Shown here piece by piece: positions 35,861 to 46,027 of a DNA stretch of 64,000 bases. The translations under genes were made by a program, and so were the position numbers. The notes below the pieces were generated by a model. It worked only from the letters and a program-made list of their open reading frames with translations, searched no databases and was not told the origin of the DNA. Origin of the DNA: Croceitalea dokdonensis DOKDO 023. GTDB lineage: Bacteria; Bacteroidota; Bacteroidia; Flavobacteriales; Flavobacteriaceae. Location: the NCBI RefSeq assembly GCF_001306415.1, contig NZ_LDJX01000001.1:248001-312000 (forward strand), read 5' to 3'. Positions within the stretch are counted from its first letter, which is position 1; each line of letters starts with the position of its first letter.

Positions 35861-37492
35861 ATGAGACGAATACTACTTTATTCCTCATTACTATTATTTT
35901 TTGCAGCCTGTTCAGATACTACCACCGTTTTTGAAAATGAAGAAAATCTTATTCAGTTAGAGACCAATGCAACCGTTTTGGAAAACAGTTTAAGCTATGA
36001 CAATAGCGGTGTTCTTGATATTTACGAGGAGGAGTTGACAACAAATAAATCGGCTAGATTTGTAGAGGAGCGAGCTGGGGATTATCCGCTTAGCTTGGTG
36101 GCCAGTATAAGACCCCCATCTTTTAACGGAGGTGAAAACCTTACCGCAAGCCATGTAGACCTTGTAGGTGAATATGCTTATGTGGCATACAATACCGTTG
36201 AAGATGGTTATGCAGGTGGTCTCGATATCGTTGATATCAGTGACCCGGACAGACCAAGGGTTACTTCCAGATTGTACTATCTCAATGCAGATATCAATTC
36301 CTTAAAGTTCAGTAATGGGTTTTTATATGCCGTTGGCGGTTTTGATTCTGAACAGTCTGCAACCATAACATCCAATTCCTTTGTGGCAAAAATTATGGTA
36401 CAGAATGGAAGGTTTAACCTGGCACCGGGCATCAGCTATGGTTTTCAAGAAGGCTTTAATGCAAATGATGTGGCCGTTACCGCTACCAGTGTGTTTATGA
36501 CCAGTGGCCGTGATGGTTATGTTACGGAATTTGATAAGTCTACTTTGGAAATTATCAATGAAACGCCTTTTCAAGATTTAAGGTCCATTGCCATTAGAGA
36601 CAGTAAAATCATGGTGTTGGATGCAGATTTTGGGGTACGTATTCTGGATTCGGAATTAAATGAAACCAACCAAATCCCCATCAATTCAGACTTTAGGCTT
36701 GCTGATAAACGTACCTTGGATTTTTATAATGAAACTCTGGTAGTTGCAGAAGGGGAGCGCGGTGCTGGCCTTTATGATACCAATTCAGGAAACCTGTTGC
36801 AATATATTGATATACCCCTTAACCCTAACGATGCATTACCCGAAGAAGTGGTAACCAATGCAACTGCCTTTAACGATGGTGTGTTATTAATGGCAAATGG
36901 TGGGGCAGGTCTCTGTATATCGGAAGAGGTAAAAGGAGAGGACCTTACCGGAATAATAGAGCTTAATGGTTCCATTAACTATGTGGCCACAAAGGGCGAT
37001 TATATTTTTGCCGCTTCTGGAACAGAGGGACTTCAAATCATAAAAATGAACAAGCCCTCTGCAGATTTGGCATCCAGATGTGCAGATACCCCAAACTATG
37101 CCGGTAGTACGAATCTAAGGGTTGGTGCGGCCGAGAATCTAGCCTATAGTGGTTCTAGAAGGTTTAGAAATGTTTCCGTAGATGGACAACTATTGCTATG
37201 TGGTACCTGGACGGTAAACAACCAAGTGGACATAAGTGCAAATGGTTCTTTCGCCATTAGGGGCACTTTTATTGTAGCCAGAAACAATAGAAGACGAAAT
37301 TTAGTTGTTGGCGCTAATGCCAGACTACAAATAGAGGGTAATCTTACCATATACGGAGATTTGGTTTTAGGGGAGAATGCCACCGTGGAATTTTTGGGAG
37401 ATACCTCAAGGGCCAACATCTTTGGAAATGTGGTAATGGGCAGCGGAGCAGCGGTCACCGGTAATTATGATGACATTCAGGATAAATTTTAG
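35861..37492 (+). CDS. LVIVD-repeat lipoprotein
   Basis: A 543-residue surface-type lipoprotein. The signal peptide ends in LLLFFAACSD, giving a lipidated Cys at residue 17. The middle (about 70-400) contains LVIVD-type propeller repeats: YAYVAYNTVEDGYAGGLDIV and IVDISDPDRPRVTSRLY, then repeated blade-like strands. The last 130 residues change character to short Asn/Gly/Val repeats (VSVDGQLLLCGTWTV, LQIEGNLTIYGDLVLGENA), resembling a small parallel beta-helix. Function unknown. It is a single gene, ended by a bidirectional terminator. Confidence 0.82.
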   Translation: MRRILLYSSLLLFFAACSDTTTVFENEENLIQLETNATVLENSLSYDNSGVLDIYEEELTTNKSARFVEERAGDYPLSLVASIRPPSFNGGENLTASHVDLVGEYAYVAYNTVEDGYAGGLDIVDISDPDRPRVTSRLYYLNADINSLKFSNGFLYAVGGFDSEQSATITSNSFVAKIMVQNGRFNLAPGISYGFQEGFNANDVAVTATSVFMTSGRDGYVTEFDKSTLEIINETPFQDLRSIAIRDSKIMVLDADFGVRILDSELNETNQIPINSDFRLADKRTLDFYNETLVVAEGERGAGLYDTNSGNLLQYIDIPLNPNDALPEEVVTNATAFNDGVLLMANGGAGLCISEEVKGEDLTGIIELNGSINYVATKGDYIFAASGTEGLQIIKMNKPSADLASRCADTPNYAGSTNLRVGAAENLAYSGSRRFRNVSVDGQLLLCGTWTVNNQVDISANGSFAIRGTFIVARNNRRRNLVVGANARLQIEGNLTIYGDLVLGENATVEFLGDTSRANIFGNVVMGSGAAVTGNYDDIQDKF

Positions 37493-37507
37493 TCCTCCTA
37501 AAGCGAA

Positions 37508-37548
37508 AACAAAAAACGCTATCCATTTCACGGATAGCGTTTTTTGTT
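37508..37548. terminator. Strong bidirectional terminator
   Basis: A perfect 17-bp inverted repeat (37508-37524 with 37532-37548, core AACGCTATCC / GGATAGCGTT) around a 7-base loop, with A-runs on the left and T-runs on the right, so it works in both directions. It separates the LVIVD gene from the convergent thioredoxin-like gene. Confidence 0.85.
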
Positions 37549-37567
37549 TTTTCTTAAATCCTTTGGC

Positions 37568-38686
37568 TTAATCCAAAAGCTCCGCAACCTTTTCACGTAA
37601 GGCAGAACCCCTTAAATTCTTGGCAATGATGATGCCATTTTCATCCAATAAAAATGCAGCAGGAATCGCATTTACTTGGTATAACTGTGCTATGGGGCCT
37701 TGAAAGTACTGCAAGTTACTAATGTGGTTCCATTCCAGCCCGTCTGCGGCAATCGCATTTTTCCAGTCTGAGTCCTTTCTATCCAAGGAAACGCCTAATA
37801 CATTAAAACCTTTGTCTTTATAGTCTTGATAAACCGATACGATATTGGGATTTTCCAAGCGGCAGGGTTTGCACCAACCTGCCCAGAAATCTATTAAAAC
37901 CACTTTTCCCTTTACATCAGAGAGTGCTAAGGTCTGGCCCTCTGGTGTAGGTCCAGAAAATGACGGCGCGGGACTTCCTATGGCTGTTTTTAATAATTTT
38001 GTGATGGTTTCTCCAACTCGCTTGCCCGCTTTGGTATCCTGCATTTCTGCACTTAGGCCATCATAAAGTTCCTTTAATTCTTTAGCCGGCAACCCTTTAG
38101 TGGTTACCGCCCTTTCCAGAATTAGTACAGAGATAAGGCCGTTGGGGTTTGCTTTGATAAAATCAACGTCCGTACTTTTTGCACGCTCTTGGAGGTCAAG
38201 ATATTCCGCCCTTAGGGACTCTATTGCCGCAGTATCCTGTTTCTGTTGGGCCATCCGGAATTCCTCATTAAAAGAACGGGAAATAGCACCCATTTTTCTG
38301 GTTTCTTCCAAATAGGCCATAAAAATGTCGTTCTGTGGCGTTCCCTTAACTTTTGAAAAGCCAATACTGTCTTTTTGGGCAGAAAAGGATATGGTACCGT
38401 TTTCAACGACTAATGGGGCATTGCCTCGCACACCATCAAAACTTAAATAATGCACCATCGCTTCGTCCGCTGTCCCAGTGAATTCAAAAAGTCCGTTGGT
38501 TATCTCGGTAGTGTCAATGGCAACAAGGCTTCTATTCAATGAATCTGGTTTTTGCAATAGTACCTTGGTGCCATCGGCAAGATCGCCAGTCATTTCACCT
38601 TTGATTGTAAAACCCTCAGGGGCTGTGTTACAAGAGAAAAACAATAGGGAGCAGAAACCTATTGCCAGTAAAATTCTTTTCAACAT
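37568..38686 (-). CDS. TlpA-like thioredoxin-fold lipoprotein with DUF4369 domain
   Basis: A 372-residue lipoprotein (LLFFSCNTAPE, Cys19) with an N-terminal DUF4369 domain (FTIKGEMTGDLADGTKVLLQ; ITNGLFEFTGTADE), a helical middle part, and a C-terminal TlpA/ResA-type thioredoxin domain from about 235 on. The redox motif is WAGWCKPCRLENP (CxxC), followed by the cis-Pro region AIPAAFLLDENGI. Such proteins are common in Bacteroidota and are thought to keep envelope thiols reduced, for example in cytochrome c maturation; the specific partner is unknown. Its upstream neighbour on the same strand encodes a small outer-membrane protein, but a hairpin lies between them. Confidence 0.9.
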   Translation of the reverse strand: MLKRILLAIGFCSLLFFSCNTAPEGFTIKGEMTGDLADGTKVLLQKPDSLNRSLVAIDTTEITNGLFEFTGTADEAMVHYLSFDGVRGNAPLVVENGTISFSAQKDSIGFSKVKGTPQNDIFMAYLEETRKMGAISRSFNEEFRMAQQKQDTAAIESLRAEYLDLQERAKSTDVDFIKANPNGLISVLILERAVTTKGLPAKELKELYDGLSAEMQDTKAGKRVGETITKLLKTAIGSPAPSFSGPTPEGQTLALSDVKGKVVLIDFWAGWCKPCRLENPNIVSVYQDYKDKGFNVLGVSLDRKDSDWKNAIAADGLEWNHISNLQYFQGPIAQLYQVNAIPAAFLLDENGIIIAKNLRGSALREKVAELLD

Positions 38687-38731
38687 AAAATACGATTTTG
38701 ACCAAAGGTAGCCCTTTTCGTAGGCAAAAAA

Positions 38732-38758
38732 AAAGTGCTTTCCTTAGAAAAACACTTT
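38732..38758 (-). terminator. Terminator after the small outer-membrane protein gene
   Basis: On the minus strand AAAGTGTTTT and AAAGCACTTT form a 10-bp stem (one G-T pair) over a 7-base loop, followed by a run of T. It lies 53 bases after the stop of the gene at 38811-39305. Confidence 0.6.
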
Positions 38759-38810
38759 AATTCCATTGCGGCCCTTGTTGGCCAAAGTTTGGATGAAAAC
38801 TAAAATTAGG

Positions 38811-39305
38811 TTAGAATTGATAGCGAATGCCAAGGGCAATATCAAAATCAAAGCCATCATCAAAACCGTCGTACCCTACCAAACCAATTTCTGGTCTAAA
38901 ATCCAGCGATAATAGCAAAGGGAAATCGAAACTATATTCTATCCCAATATTTCCGGCAGCGAATATAAAAACACCATCGTTGTCATCTGCCACAAAAGGG
39001 TCTTCAAAAGATACACTGCCTAAACCCCCACCAGCACCATAGTACCAGTTAAAATTTCCATCCAGCGGTTGTACCCACTGGTAAATCCCTGTTAGTTTAA
39101 AGGCATCAAATACACGGCTATCTCGCCAACCTAGGTCAATTTCCGCCCTGTTTGTCCTACCAATGGCTTTCTGGTACGATATTTCTGCCCCAAAGCCATC
39201 ACTATCCCCAAGCCTAAGGCCAAGGGCATGTTCCGAGATACTTTGGGCGCTTAGCCCAATTGTTCCTAAAAACAAGAGTACCATAAAAATTGTGGTATTT
39301 TTCAT
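38811..39305 (-). CDS. Small outer-membrane beta-barrel protein
   Basis: The 164-residue protein has a cleaved signal peptide (IFMVLLFLGTIGLSAQSIS) and alternating polar/aromatic strands ending in the aromatic C-terminus IALGIRYQF, typical of an eight-stranded outer-membrane barrel. Strands such as HALGLRLGDSDGFGAEISYQ and FNWYYGAGGGLGSV are visible. It resembles small OmpA/OmpW-like barrels in Flavobacteriia but I cannot give a function. It is divergent from the large FAD/Fe-S dehydrogenase gene. Confidence 0.8.
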   Translation of the reverse strand: MKNTTIFMVLLFLGTIGLSAQSISEHALGLRLGDSDGFGAEISYQKAIGRTNRAEIDLGWRDSRVFDAFKLTGIYQWVQPLDGNFNWYYGAGGGLGSVSFEDPFVADDNDGVFIFAAGNIGIEYSFDFPLLLSLDFRPEIGLVGYDGFDDGFDFDIALGIRYQF

Positions 39306-39334
39306 AAGATGTTCTATTAATTAAAAATTAAGGA

Positions 39335-39342
39335 TAATTTTG
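39335..39342 (+). promoter_or_regulatory. -7 promoter element of the YdiJ-like gene
   Basis: TAATTTTG matches TAnnTTTG exactly. Transcription would begin near 39349, just before the candidate GTG (39366) and TTG (39378) start codons. Confidence 0.5.
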
Positions 39343-39365
39343 TTCATCGCTTTTTTAACTCAAAA

Positions 39366-42296
39366 GTGGGGCCAAAATTGTTCACTTTGCAGAAAATTTT
39401 ATTTCAGTCATTAGAATCAGGATTTGAGGGTGATTTTTTAGATGATAGTCTAACTAAGGCCCTTTATGCTACGGACGCCTCAGTTTATCGTAAAATTCCT
39501 TTGGCGGTCGCCTACCCAAAAACAATAGGTGACATTAGAAAACTGATTGCTTTTGCCAACGAAAATAATATAGGTCTTGTACCTAGAACGGCTGGTACAT
39601 CCTTAGCAGGACAATGCGTTGGTGAAGGTATTATTGTGGATACCTCAAGGTATTTCACTAATATTTTGCATTTGGACGTAGAAAAACGACAAGTTGTCGT
39701 ACAGCCCGGGGTGATACGGGATGAGCTCAATCGGTATTTAAAACCATATGGTCTATTTTTTGGTCCAAATACCTCTACATCCAATAGGTGCATGATCGGT
39801 GGAATGGTGGGAAACAACTCTTCTGGGACTACCTCTATACAATACGGGGTTACCCGTGATAAAGTGGTATCGATGACAACCATCCTTTCCGATGGAAACG
39901 AAGCAACATTTGGACCCATCAGCAAAGGGGAGTTTCAAGAAAAAACGCAAATAGACGGCTTAGAAGGGAAGTTGTATCAAACAGTGTTCAATCTGCTCTC
40001 TGACGAAGGAGTGCAACTGCGCATAAAAAACGAATTCCCTAAGCCGGAGATTCACCGCAGGAATACCGGCTATGCCATAGATGAACTGCTACACAATGAG
40101 GTTTTTGGAACGGATAAAGGACCTTTCAACTTTTGTAAATTATTAAGTGGCAGTGAGGGCACCTTGGCTTTCACCACTGAAATCACTTTGGGCTTAGATG
40201 AATTGCCCCCAGAAAAGGCGGCTCTGGTGGCCACCCACTACCATACTTTGGAGGATTGCCTAGCGGACATTGCCCCTGTCATGGAACATCCATTGCACAT
40301 GTGTGAAATGATGGATAAGGTGATTCTGGATTGTACCAAGAACAATAGGCAACAACTTAAAAACCGTTTTTTTGTAGAAGGTGATCCAGCGGCGATTCTA
40401 ATGTTAGAAGTAAAATCCAATACGAATACAGGACTGCAACAGGCCATAGCATCGCTCCAAAACACCATTGCCAAAACGGGTAAGAGCTATGCCAGTCCGG
40501 TGTTATTTGGAGGCGATATTTCAAAGGCTTTTGAGCTTCGTAAGGCGGGTCTTGGGCTTTTGGGGAATATGGTAGGGGACAAAAAAGCCGTTGCCTGTAT
40601 AGAAGATACGGCAGTGGCCCTTAACGATTTAAAGTCCTTTATTGGGGAATTTACCCAAATTATGGAGGGTTACGGGCAAAGTGCGGTGTACTACGCCCAC
40701 GCCGGTGCCGGTGAACTACATCTGCGGCCCATTCTTAACCTTAAAAAATCTGAAGACGTACGTTTGTTCAGGGCCATTACAACAGATGTTGCCGAGCTCA
40801 CCAAAAAATACCAGGGGAGTTTTAGCGGAGAACACGGAGACGGAATCGTAAGGGCAGAATTTATCCCATTGATGTTGGGAGAAGCCAATTACACACTGTT
40901 AAAACAAATAAAATCACTTTTTGATCCCAAAAACATCTTCAACCCAGGCAAAATTGTTGATGCCTACCCCATGGACCAATCGCTCCGGTACCAAATAGAC
41001 CGGGAGGAACCTATAGTGAATACCTTATTGGATTTCTCCGATAGCGAAGGCATCCTAAAAGCGGCCGAAAAGTGCAATGGTAGTGGGGATTGCCGGAAAA
41101 CGCACCATATGCCAGGCGGAATGTGTCCAAGTTATCACGCCACCAAAAATGAAAAAGATACGACTAGGGCCAGGGCCAATGCGTTGCGGGAGTTCTTGAC
41201 CGAGGGAGATCGCCCCAACAATTTTGACCATAAGGAACTTAAAGAAGTATTTGACCTTTGTTTGAGTTGCAAAGCTTGCGCCAGCGAATGTCCCAGCAAT
41301 GTGGATGTTGCCACCCTTAAGGCGGAATTTTTGTACCAGTACCAAGAGACCAACGGGTATTCCCTGCGCAGTAAATTGTTTGCGCATAACACTAGGCTCA
41401 ACGCTTTTGGAAGCAGGGTATCTGCCGTGACCAATGCGGTCTATGATTCATTTTTGGGCACATCCTTAAAAAAGTTAGCCGGTGTTTCCCCAAAAAGAAG
41501 TTTGCCAAAGGTGTACCGGTTTAATTTCAATTCCTTTTTAAAAACGGCTAAAAAGGGTAAGGAGAACGGACAAAAAGTGGCCCTGTATATTGATGAATTT
41601 ACCCGTTATTTGGATGTGGAAGTGGGTCGTGATGCCATATCCTTATTGGTCGGACTGGGCTATGATGTAGAATTGGTACATCTAGAAAGTGGACGCACCT
41701 ATTTGTCCAAGGGTTTTTTACGGCAAGCCAAGGCCTTGGCCCATAAAAACAGCAAAACATTGGCCGCATTTGCGCAAAGAGGGGTACCGGTTTTGGGGCT
41801 GGAACCATCGGCCATCCTATCCTTTAGGGATGAATACAAGCGACTGTTGGAAGATAGGTCCTTGGCGGAGCAAATTTCGGCAAATGCCTATTTGATTGAA
41901 GAATTTTTGGCCAAAGAAATGGAACATGGACGTTTGACCCAAAATCAATTTACGCAAGAACATCAACAAATTAAAATTCACAATCACTGTCACCAGAAGG
42001 CATTGTCCAATCAAAAAGTAACGTTTGATGTTTTGAATCTACCAAAGAATTATAAGGTTTCCATTATCGCCTCTGGATGCTGTGGCATGGCGGGTTCCTT
42101 TGGGTATGAGAAGGAGCATTATGACGTTAGTATGCAAATTGGGGAACTTAAGCTATTTCCAGCGGTAAGAAAATCGGAACGTAAGGTAATCATTGCTGCA
42201 AACGGCACAAGTTGTCGGCATCAAATATTTGATGGTACTCGCAGGAAAGCCATGCATCCAGCTAGCATTTTAAGGCAGGCGTTGCTCGTTCAATAG
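39366..42296 (+). CDS. YdiJ-like FAD and Fe-S dehydrogenase (GlcD-GlpC fusion)
   Basis: A 976-residue fusion of a D-lactate/glycolate-type FAD oxidase with an Fe-S and CCG-domain subunit, as in E. coli YdiJ, a D-2-hydroxyglutarate dehydrogenase. The FAD domain shows VPRTAGTSLAGQCVGEGIIV, the substrate domain YAHAGAGELHLRP and SGEHGDGIVRAEF, then two 4Fe-4S clusters: CNGSGDCRKTHHMPGGMCPS and CLSCKACASECPSNVDVATL. The C-terminal CCG domain has HNHCHQKAL and SGCCGMAGSFG. It probably oxidises a D-2-hydroxyacid and passes electrons to the quinone pool. The start is GTG 39366 or TTG 39378. The 3' end overlaps the convergent LpxH-like gene by 27 bases. Confidence 0.9.
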   Translation: MGPKLFTLQKILFQSLESGFEGDFLDDSLTKALYATDASVYRKIPLAVAYPKTIGDIRKLIAFANENNIGLVPRTAGTSLAGQCVGEGIIVDTSRYFTNILHLDVEKRQVVVQPGVIRDELNRYLKPYGLFFGPNTSTSNRCMIGGMVGNNSSGTTSIQYGVTRDKVVSMTTILSDGNEATFGPISKGEFQEKTQIDGLEGKLYQTVFNLLSDEGVQLRIKNEFPKPEIHRRNTGYAIDELLHNEVFGTDKGPFNFCKLLSGSEGTLAFTTEITLGLDELPPEKAALVATHYHTLEDCLADIAPVMEHPLHMCEMMDKVILDCTKNNRQQLKNRFFVEGDPAAILMLEVKSNTNTGLQQAIASLQNTIAKTGKSYASPVLFGGDISKAFELRKAGLGLLGNMVGDKKAVACIEDTAVALNDLKSFIGEFTQIMEGYGQSAVYYAHAGAGELHLRPILNLKKSEDVRLFRAITTDVAELTKKYQGSFSGEHGDGIVRAEFIPLMLGEANYTLLKQIKSLFDPKNIFNPGKIVDAYPMDQSLRYQIDREEPIVNTLLDFSDSEGILKAAEKCNGSGDCRKTHHMPGGMCPSYHATKNEKDTTRARANALREFLTEGDRPNNFDHKELKEVFDLCLSCKACASECPSNVDVATLKAEFLYQYQETNGYSLRSKLFAHNTRLNAFGSRVSAVTNAVYDSFLGTSLKKLAGVSPKRSLPKVYRFNFNSFLKTAKKGKENGQKVALYIDEFTRYLDVEVGRDAISLLVGLGYDVELVHLESGRTYLSKGFLRQAKALAHKNSKTLAAFAQRGVPVLGLEPSAILSFRDEYKRLLEDRSLAEQISANAYLIEEFLAKEMEHGRLTQNQFTQEHQQIKIHNHCHQKALSNQKVTFDVLNLPKNYKVSIIASGCCGMAGSFGYEKEHYDVSMQIGELKLFPAVRKSERKVIIAANGTSCRHQIFDGTRRKAMHPASILRQALLVQ

Positions 42297-43166
42297 GGAA
42301 AGAATCTGCTCTATGGTGGTAATCTCGCTCTCCTTTTTATTGGTTTTGTTTGGTAACGTATCGGATATCATGTCATTCATATCCATTTCCTTAATATCTT
42401 GGTCCGTAAAGAATGGGGCCAATTTGTCGTTATTATAGCGGTAAATTTTCCAGCGTTTAAAGGAATACTCCAAGGCCGTAAGGTTTTCTACCCAGTCACC
42501 AGAATTTAGGTATAAAGTTTCCCCTAGACCGTTATTGTACACTTCTTTTTTGGGTTGGTGGATGTGCCCGCAGACCACGTAATCAAAATTGTTTTCAATG
42601 GCAATATCACCTGCAGTTTTTTCAAAATCCTTAATATATTTTACTGCATTTTTAACCCCATTTTTGATACGTTTGCTTAAAGAGTATTTTTCTTTACCCT
42701 GCTTTTGGAGAAACCAGTTAAGGCCTCTGTTCAACAATATCAGGATGTCATAACCGTATCCGCCAAGCTTGGCCAGCCATCTAGCATTCTGGATAGACGC
42801 ATCAAAAATGTCCCCATGAAATAACCACGCTTTTTTTCCATCCAGTTCTAAGGTGAGTTTGTTTAAAATTTTAAAGTTCCCCATTACCGTTGGGGCAAAT
42901 TTGCGAAGCATATCATCATGGTTGCCCGTGATATAAATGACCTCTGTATCCTTTGTGGCCATATCCATTAACTTACGTAGCACTTTTAAATGGGAGGCTG
43001 GAAAATAGTGTTTTCTAAATTGCCAGATATCAATAATGTCCCCGTTAAGGACGAGTTTTTTAGGTGCAATACTATTTAAGTAGGTCAAAAGCTCATTGGC
43101 ATGGCATCCGTAAGTACCAAGGTGTACGTCTGAGATTACGGCAATTTCTAATCTTCGCTTTTTCAA
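42270..43166 (-). CDS. LpxH-like calcineurin phosphoesterase (putative UDP-2,3-diacylglucosamine diphosphatase)
   Basis: The 298-residue metallophosphoesterase shows the dinuclear-metal motifs in order: ISDVHLGTYGC (DxH), LNGDIIDIWQ (GDxxD), GNHDDMLRKF (GNHD) and GHIHQPKKEV (GHxH), plus LFHGDIFD. Annotation in this phylum is UDP-2,3-diacylglucosamine diphosphatase, the lipid A step after LpxA/C/D, but it is longer than E. coli LpxH (about 240) by a C-terminal extension, so the role is inferred. Its 3' end overlaps the YdiJ-like gene. Confidence 0.85.
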   Translation of the reverse strand: MKKRRLEIAVISDVHLGTYGCHANELLTYLNSIAPKKLVLNGDIIDIWQFRKHYFPASHLKVLRKLMDMATKDTEVIYITGNHDDMLRKFAPTVMGNFKILNKLTLELDGKKAWLFHGDIFDASIQNARWLAKLGGYGYDILILLNRGLNWFLQKQGKEKYSLSKRIKNGVKNAVKYIKDFEKTAGDIAIENNFDYVVCGHIHQPKKEVYNNGLGETLYLNSGDWVENLTALEYSFKRWKIYRYNNDKLAPFFTDQDIKEMDMNDMISDTLPNKTNKKESEITTIEQILSLLNEQRLP

Positions 43167-43428
43167 TACCGATAAGTTTAAAACAAAATTCGCACCTATT
43201 TTTTTATTGTTAAATGAATTGAAGTCAATAGATTATCAGATTATCGTTAACTAATTGTGATGCCTAATTTTCCAATGTTAGGGAAATATTAATTTTCCCG
43301 TTTGCTTATGGTGGAATGTTGTTGTGAATCACTTGTAAACCCAACTTTAAACCTGAGTTCTAGTTTACGGCCCACTTTCTTTTATAAACCCCATTTAAAA
43401 ATTAACTTTGGACTTTAAGCAATGAGGT

Positions 43429-44493
43429 ATGGCAGGGAATTCTTTTGGAAGTTTGTTTAGGTTGACCACTTTTGGTGAATCCCATGGCAGGGCCCTGGGG
43501 GGCATAATCGACGGTTGCCCGGCGGGAATCGTACTGGATCAAGATGCCATACAGCAAGAATTAAACCGGCGAAGACCAGGACAATCATCCATAGTTACAC
43601 AACGGAAAGAGGCAGATACCGTTGAAATTTATTCCGGAACGTTTGAGGGTAAAACTACGGGTACGCCCATAGGTTTTGCCATTCACAATACCAATCAAAA
43701 ATCTAAGGATTACGGTCATATCAAAGATTCTTACCGTCCTTCCCATGCAGACTATGTCTATGACCAAAAATACGGGTTCCGGGATTATAGGGGCGGTGGG
43801 CGTAGTTCTGCCCGTGAAACGGCAAGTAGGGTAGTTGCAGGTGCCATTGCAAAACAGTTTCTAAAGGATGTGAGGATAAATGCCTTTGTATCCCAAGTAG
43901 GTGAACTGAAACTCGAGAAAAATTACCAAGAGCTCGATTTTAACCAAATAGAGAAAAATGCCGTGCGCTGTGCAGACCCAGAGATGGCTGCGCTTATGGA
44001 GGATTACATTAAGGCTGTAAAGAAAGAAGGGGATACCATTGGGGGAGTCATCACCTGTGTTGCCCAAAATGTTCCCGTTGGCCTGGGCGAACCGGTTTTT
44101 GACAAGCTACATGCGGAATTGGGCAAGGCCATGCTATCCATCAATGCGGTAAAGGGATTTGAATATGGCAGCGGTTTTGCTGGAGTTGCTATGAAAGGGA
44201 GTTCGCACAATGACCAGTTCAATGCCGATGGAAGCACAAAGACCAATCTTAGCGGTGGAGTGCAAGGGGGTATCAGTAACGGAATGGACATTTATTTTAA
44301 TGTGGCCTTTAAACCCGTGGCCACGGTTTTGCAGGCTTACGATACCATTGATAAAGAAGGCAATAAAGTTACGACGCAGGGAAAAGGACGTCATGATCCT
44401 TGCGTCGTCCCTAGGGCAGTGCCTATTGTGGAGGCCATGACCGCTTTGGTTTTGGCAGATTATAGTTTGTTGGCCAGAACAAATAAAATATGA
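43429..44493 (+). CDS. aroC: Chorismate synthase
   Basis: AroC removes phosphate from EPSP to give chorismate, using reduced FMN as catalyst, the last shared step of aromatic amino-acid synthesis. The 354-residue length is standard. The three PROSITE-type blocks are present: [37 protein letters not shown], and [17 protein letters not shown] near the C-terminus. [20 protein letters not shown] gives the FMN/substrate-site Arg and His residues. No other aro gene is in the window. The gene is monocistronic with a 262-base gap before it and a 208-base gap after. Confidence 0.97.
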   Translation: MAGNSFGSLFRLTTFGESHGRALGGIIDGCPAGIVLDQDAIQQELNRRRPGQSSIVTQRKEADTVEIYSGTFEGKTTGTPIGFAIHNTNQKSKDYGHIKDSYRPSHADYVYDQKYGFRDYRGGGRSSARETASRVVAGAIAKQFLKDVRINAFVSQVGELKLEKNYQELDFNQIEKNAVRCADPEMAALMEDYIKAVKKEGDTIGGVITCVAQNVPVGLGEPVFDKLHAELGKAMLSINAVKGFEYGSGFAGVAMKGSSHNDQFNADGSTKTNLSGGVQGGISNGMDIYFNVAFKPVATVLQAYDTIDKEGNKVTTQGKGRHDPCVVPRAVPIVEAMTALVLADYSLLARTNKI

Positions 44494-44701
44494 AAATTGT
44501 ACTGGACGTAGTTTTTGAACAGAAGGCAGCAGCTCGTTTAAAATTTGTATGCAGAGAGCTTGGTTTTGCTGGCTCTAGCTTATGATAGACCTCTTTTGTC
44601 AATGCGTTCACCAACCCTATTTAAAGGGTCTTCGGCAGCGGATTGCCATTAGGTTTTATACTTAGTGCATTTAATAGTATCTTCCACCACAAATTTTAAC
44701 T

Positions 44702-46027
44702 ATGCGCAAACTTGAACTCCACTGGAAAATCCTCATTGGGATGCTTTTGGGAATCGTTTTTGGATTTTTGATGACCCTTTGGGCTCAAGGACCGGACTTT
44801 GTAAACGATTGGATTCAGCCTTTGGGAACAATTTTTGTGAAATTACTGAAATTGATTGCCATTCCGCTGATCATCGCTTCCTTGGTCAAAGGGATTTCCG
44901 ATTTAAAGGATATTTCAAAATTCAGAAACATAGGTCTTAGGACCATAGGAATCTACGTCCTTACCACGGTGGTCGCCATCACCATTGGCCTGGTTTTGGT
45001 AAATATAGCCAAGCCGGGGGACGGAATATCTGCGGAAACAGTGCAGAAATTGACAGAAACCTATGCCAGTTCTGACGGGGTTGCCAAAAAGATGGATGAA
45101 GCCATGAAACAGAAAGACAGTGGCCCCTTACAGTTCTTGGTGGATATGGTACCGGACAATGCGCTAAAAGCCATGAGTGACAATAGTCTAATGCTCCAAG
45201 TCATCTTTTTTACCATATTCTTGGGTATTTCCATGCTGTTAATAGGGGAAGAACGTGCCAAACCCCTTAAAGACTTTTTTGATGCCTTAAATGATGTAGT
45301 ACTGAAAATGGTGGATTTGATAATGCTTTCCGCACCTTATGCGGTTTTTGCCTTGCTGGCGGGGGTCGTGGTATCTTCCAGTGATCCTGATTTGTTGCTG
45401 GCCTTGCTAAAATATGCGGGTACCGTGGTCCTAGGACTTTTCCTGATGATCGTGTTTTACGGTTTTGTGGTCGCATTGGTCACCAAAAAGAACCCTTTTT
45501 GGTTTTTAAAAGAAATGAGCCCTGCACAACTCTTGGCGTTTTCAACGAGTTCCAGTGCCGCTACCTTACCCGTGACCATGGAACGGGTAGAGGAACACAT
45601 TGGGGTGGACAAGGAAGTATCAAGCTTTGTCTTGCCCGTTGGGGCCACCATTAATATGGATGGGACCAGCTTGTATCAGGGCGTTGCGGCCGTTTTTATA
45701 GCACAGGCCCTAGGTTTTGACCTTACCTTGGGAGACCAATTAACCATTGTCTTAACTGCGCTTTTGGCGTCCATTGGTTCCGCAGCGGTTCCGGGAGCGG
45801 GTATGGTGATGCTCGTCATTGTTTTGGAAGCTATAGGTTTTCCTTCTGATAAATTGGCCATTGGCCTGGCCCTTATCTTTGCCGTGGACAGACCGTTGGA
45901 CATGTGCCGCACCGTTGTGAACGTCACCGGGGATGCCACCGTTTCCATGGTGGTTGCCAAATCTGTTGGTAAACTGGGGAAACCAAAAGTTAAGGAATGG
46001 GATGATCATTATGAGGAGGTAAAATAA
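44702..46027 (+). CDS. Dicarboxylate/amino acid:cation symporter (DAACS family)
   Basis: A 441-residue Na+/H+-coupled transporter for glutamate, aspartate or C4-dicarboxylates, the GltP/DctA/GltPh family. The tell-tale re-entrant loop HP1 has FSTSSSAATLPVTM, the TM7 motif is GATINMDGTSLYQG (NMDGT), and TM8 has DRPLDMCRTVVNVTGDA with the Asp and Asn that bind substrate. About eight membrane helices plus two hairpins fit. A loop insertion near residues 110-150 (AETVQKLTETYASSDGVAKK) is periplasmic. Substrate cannot be decided from sequence: Arg in TM8 (CRTVVN) suggests acidic amino acids or dicarboxylates. Confidence 0.94.
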   Translation: MRKLELHWKILIGMLLGIVFGFLMTLWAQGPDFVNDWIQPLGTIFVKLLKLIAIPLIIASLVKGISDLKDISKFRNIGLRTIGIYVLTTVVAITIGLVLVNIAKPGDGISAETVQKLTETYASSDGVAKKMDEAMKQKDSGPLQFLVDMVPDNALKAMSDNSLMLQVIFFTIFLGISMLLIGEERAKPLKDFFDALNDVVLKMVDLIMLSAPYAVFALLAGVVVSSSDPDLLLALLKYAGTVVLGLFLMIVFYGFVVALVTKKNPFWFLKEMSPAQLLAFSTSSSAATLPVTMERVEEHIGVDKEVSSFVLPVGATINMDGTSLYQGVAAVFIAQALGFDLTLGDQLTIVLTALLASIGSAAVPGAGMVMLVIVLEAIGFPSDKLAIGLALIFAVDRPLDMCRTVVNVTGDATVSMVVAKSVGKLGKPKVKEWDDHYEEVK

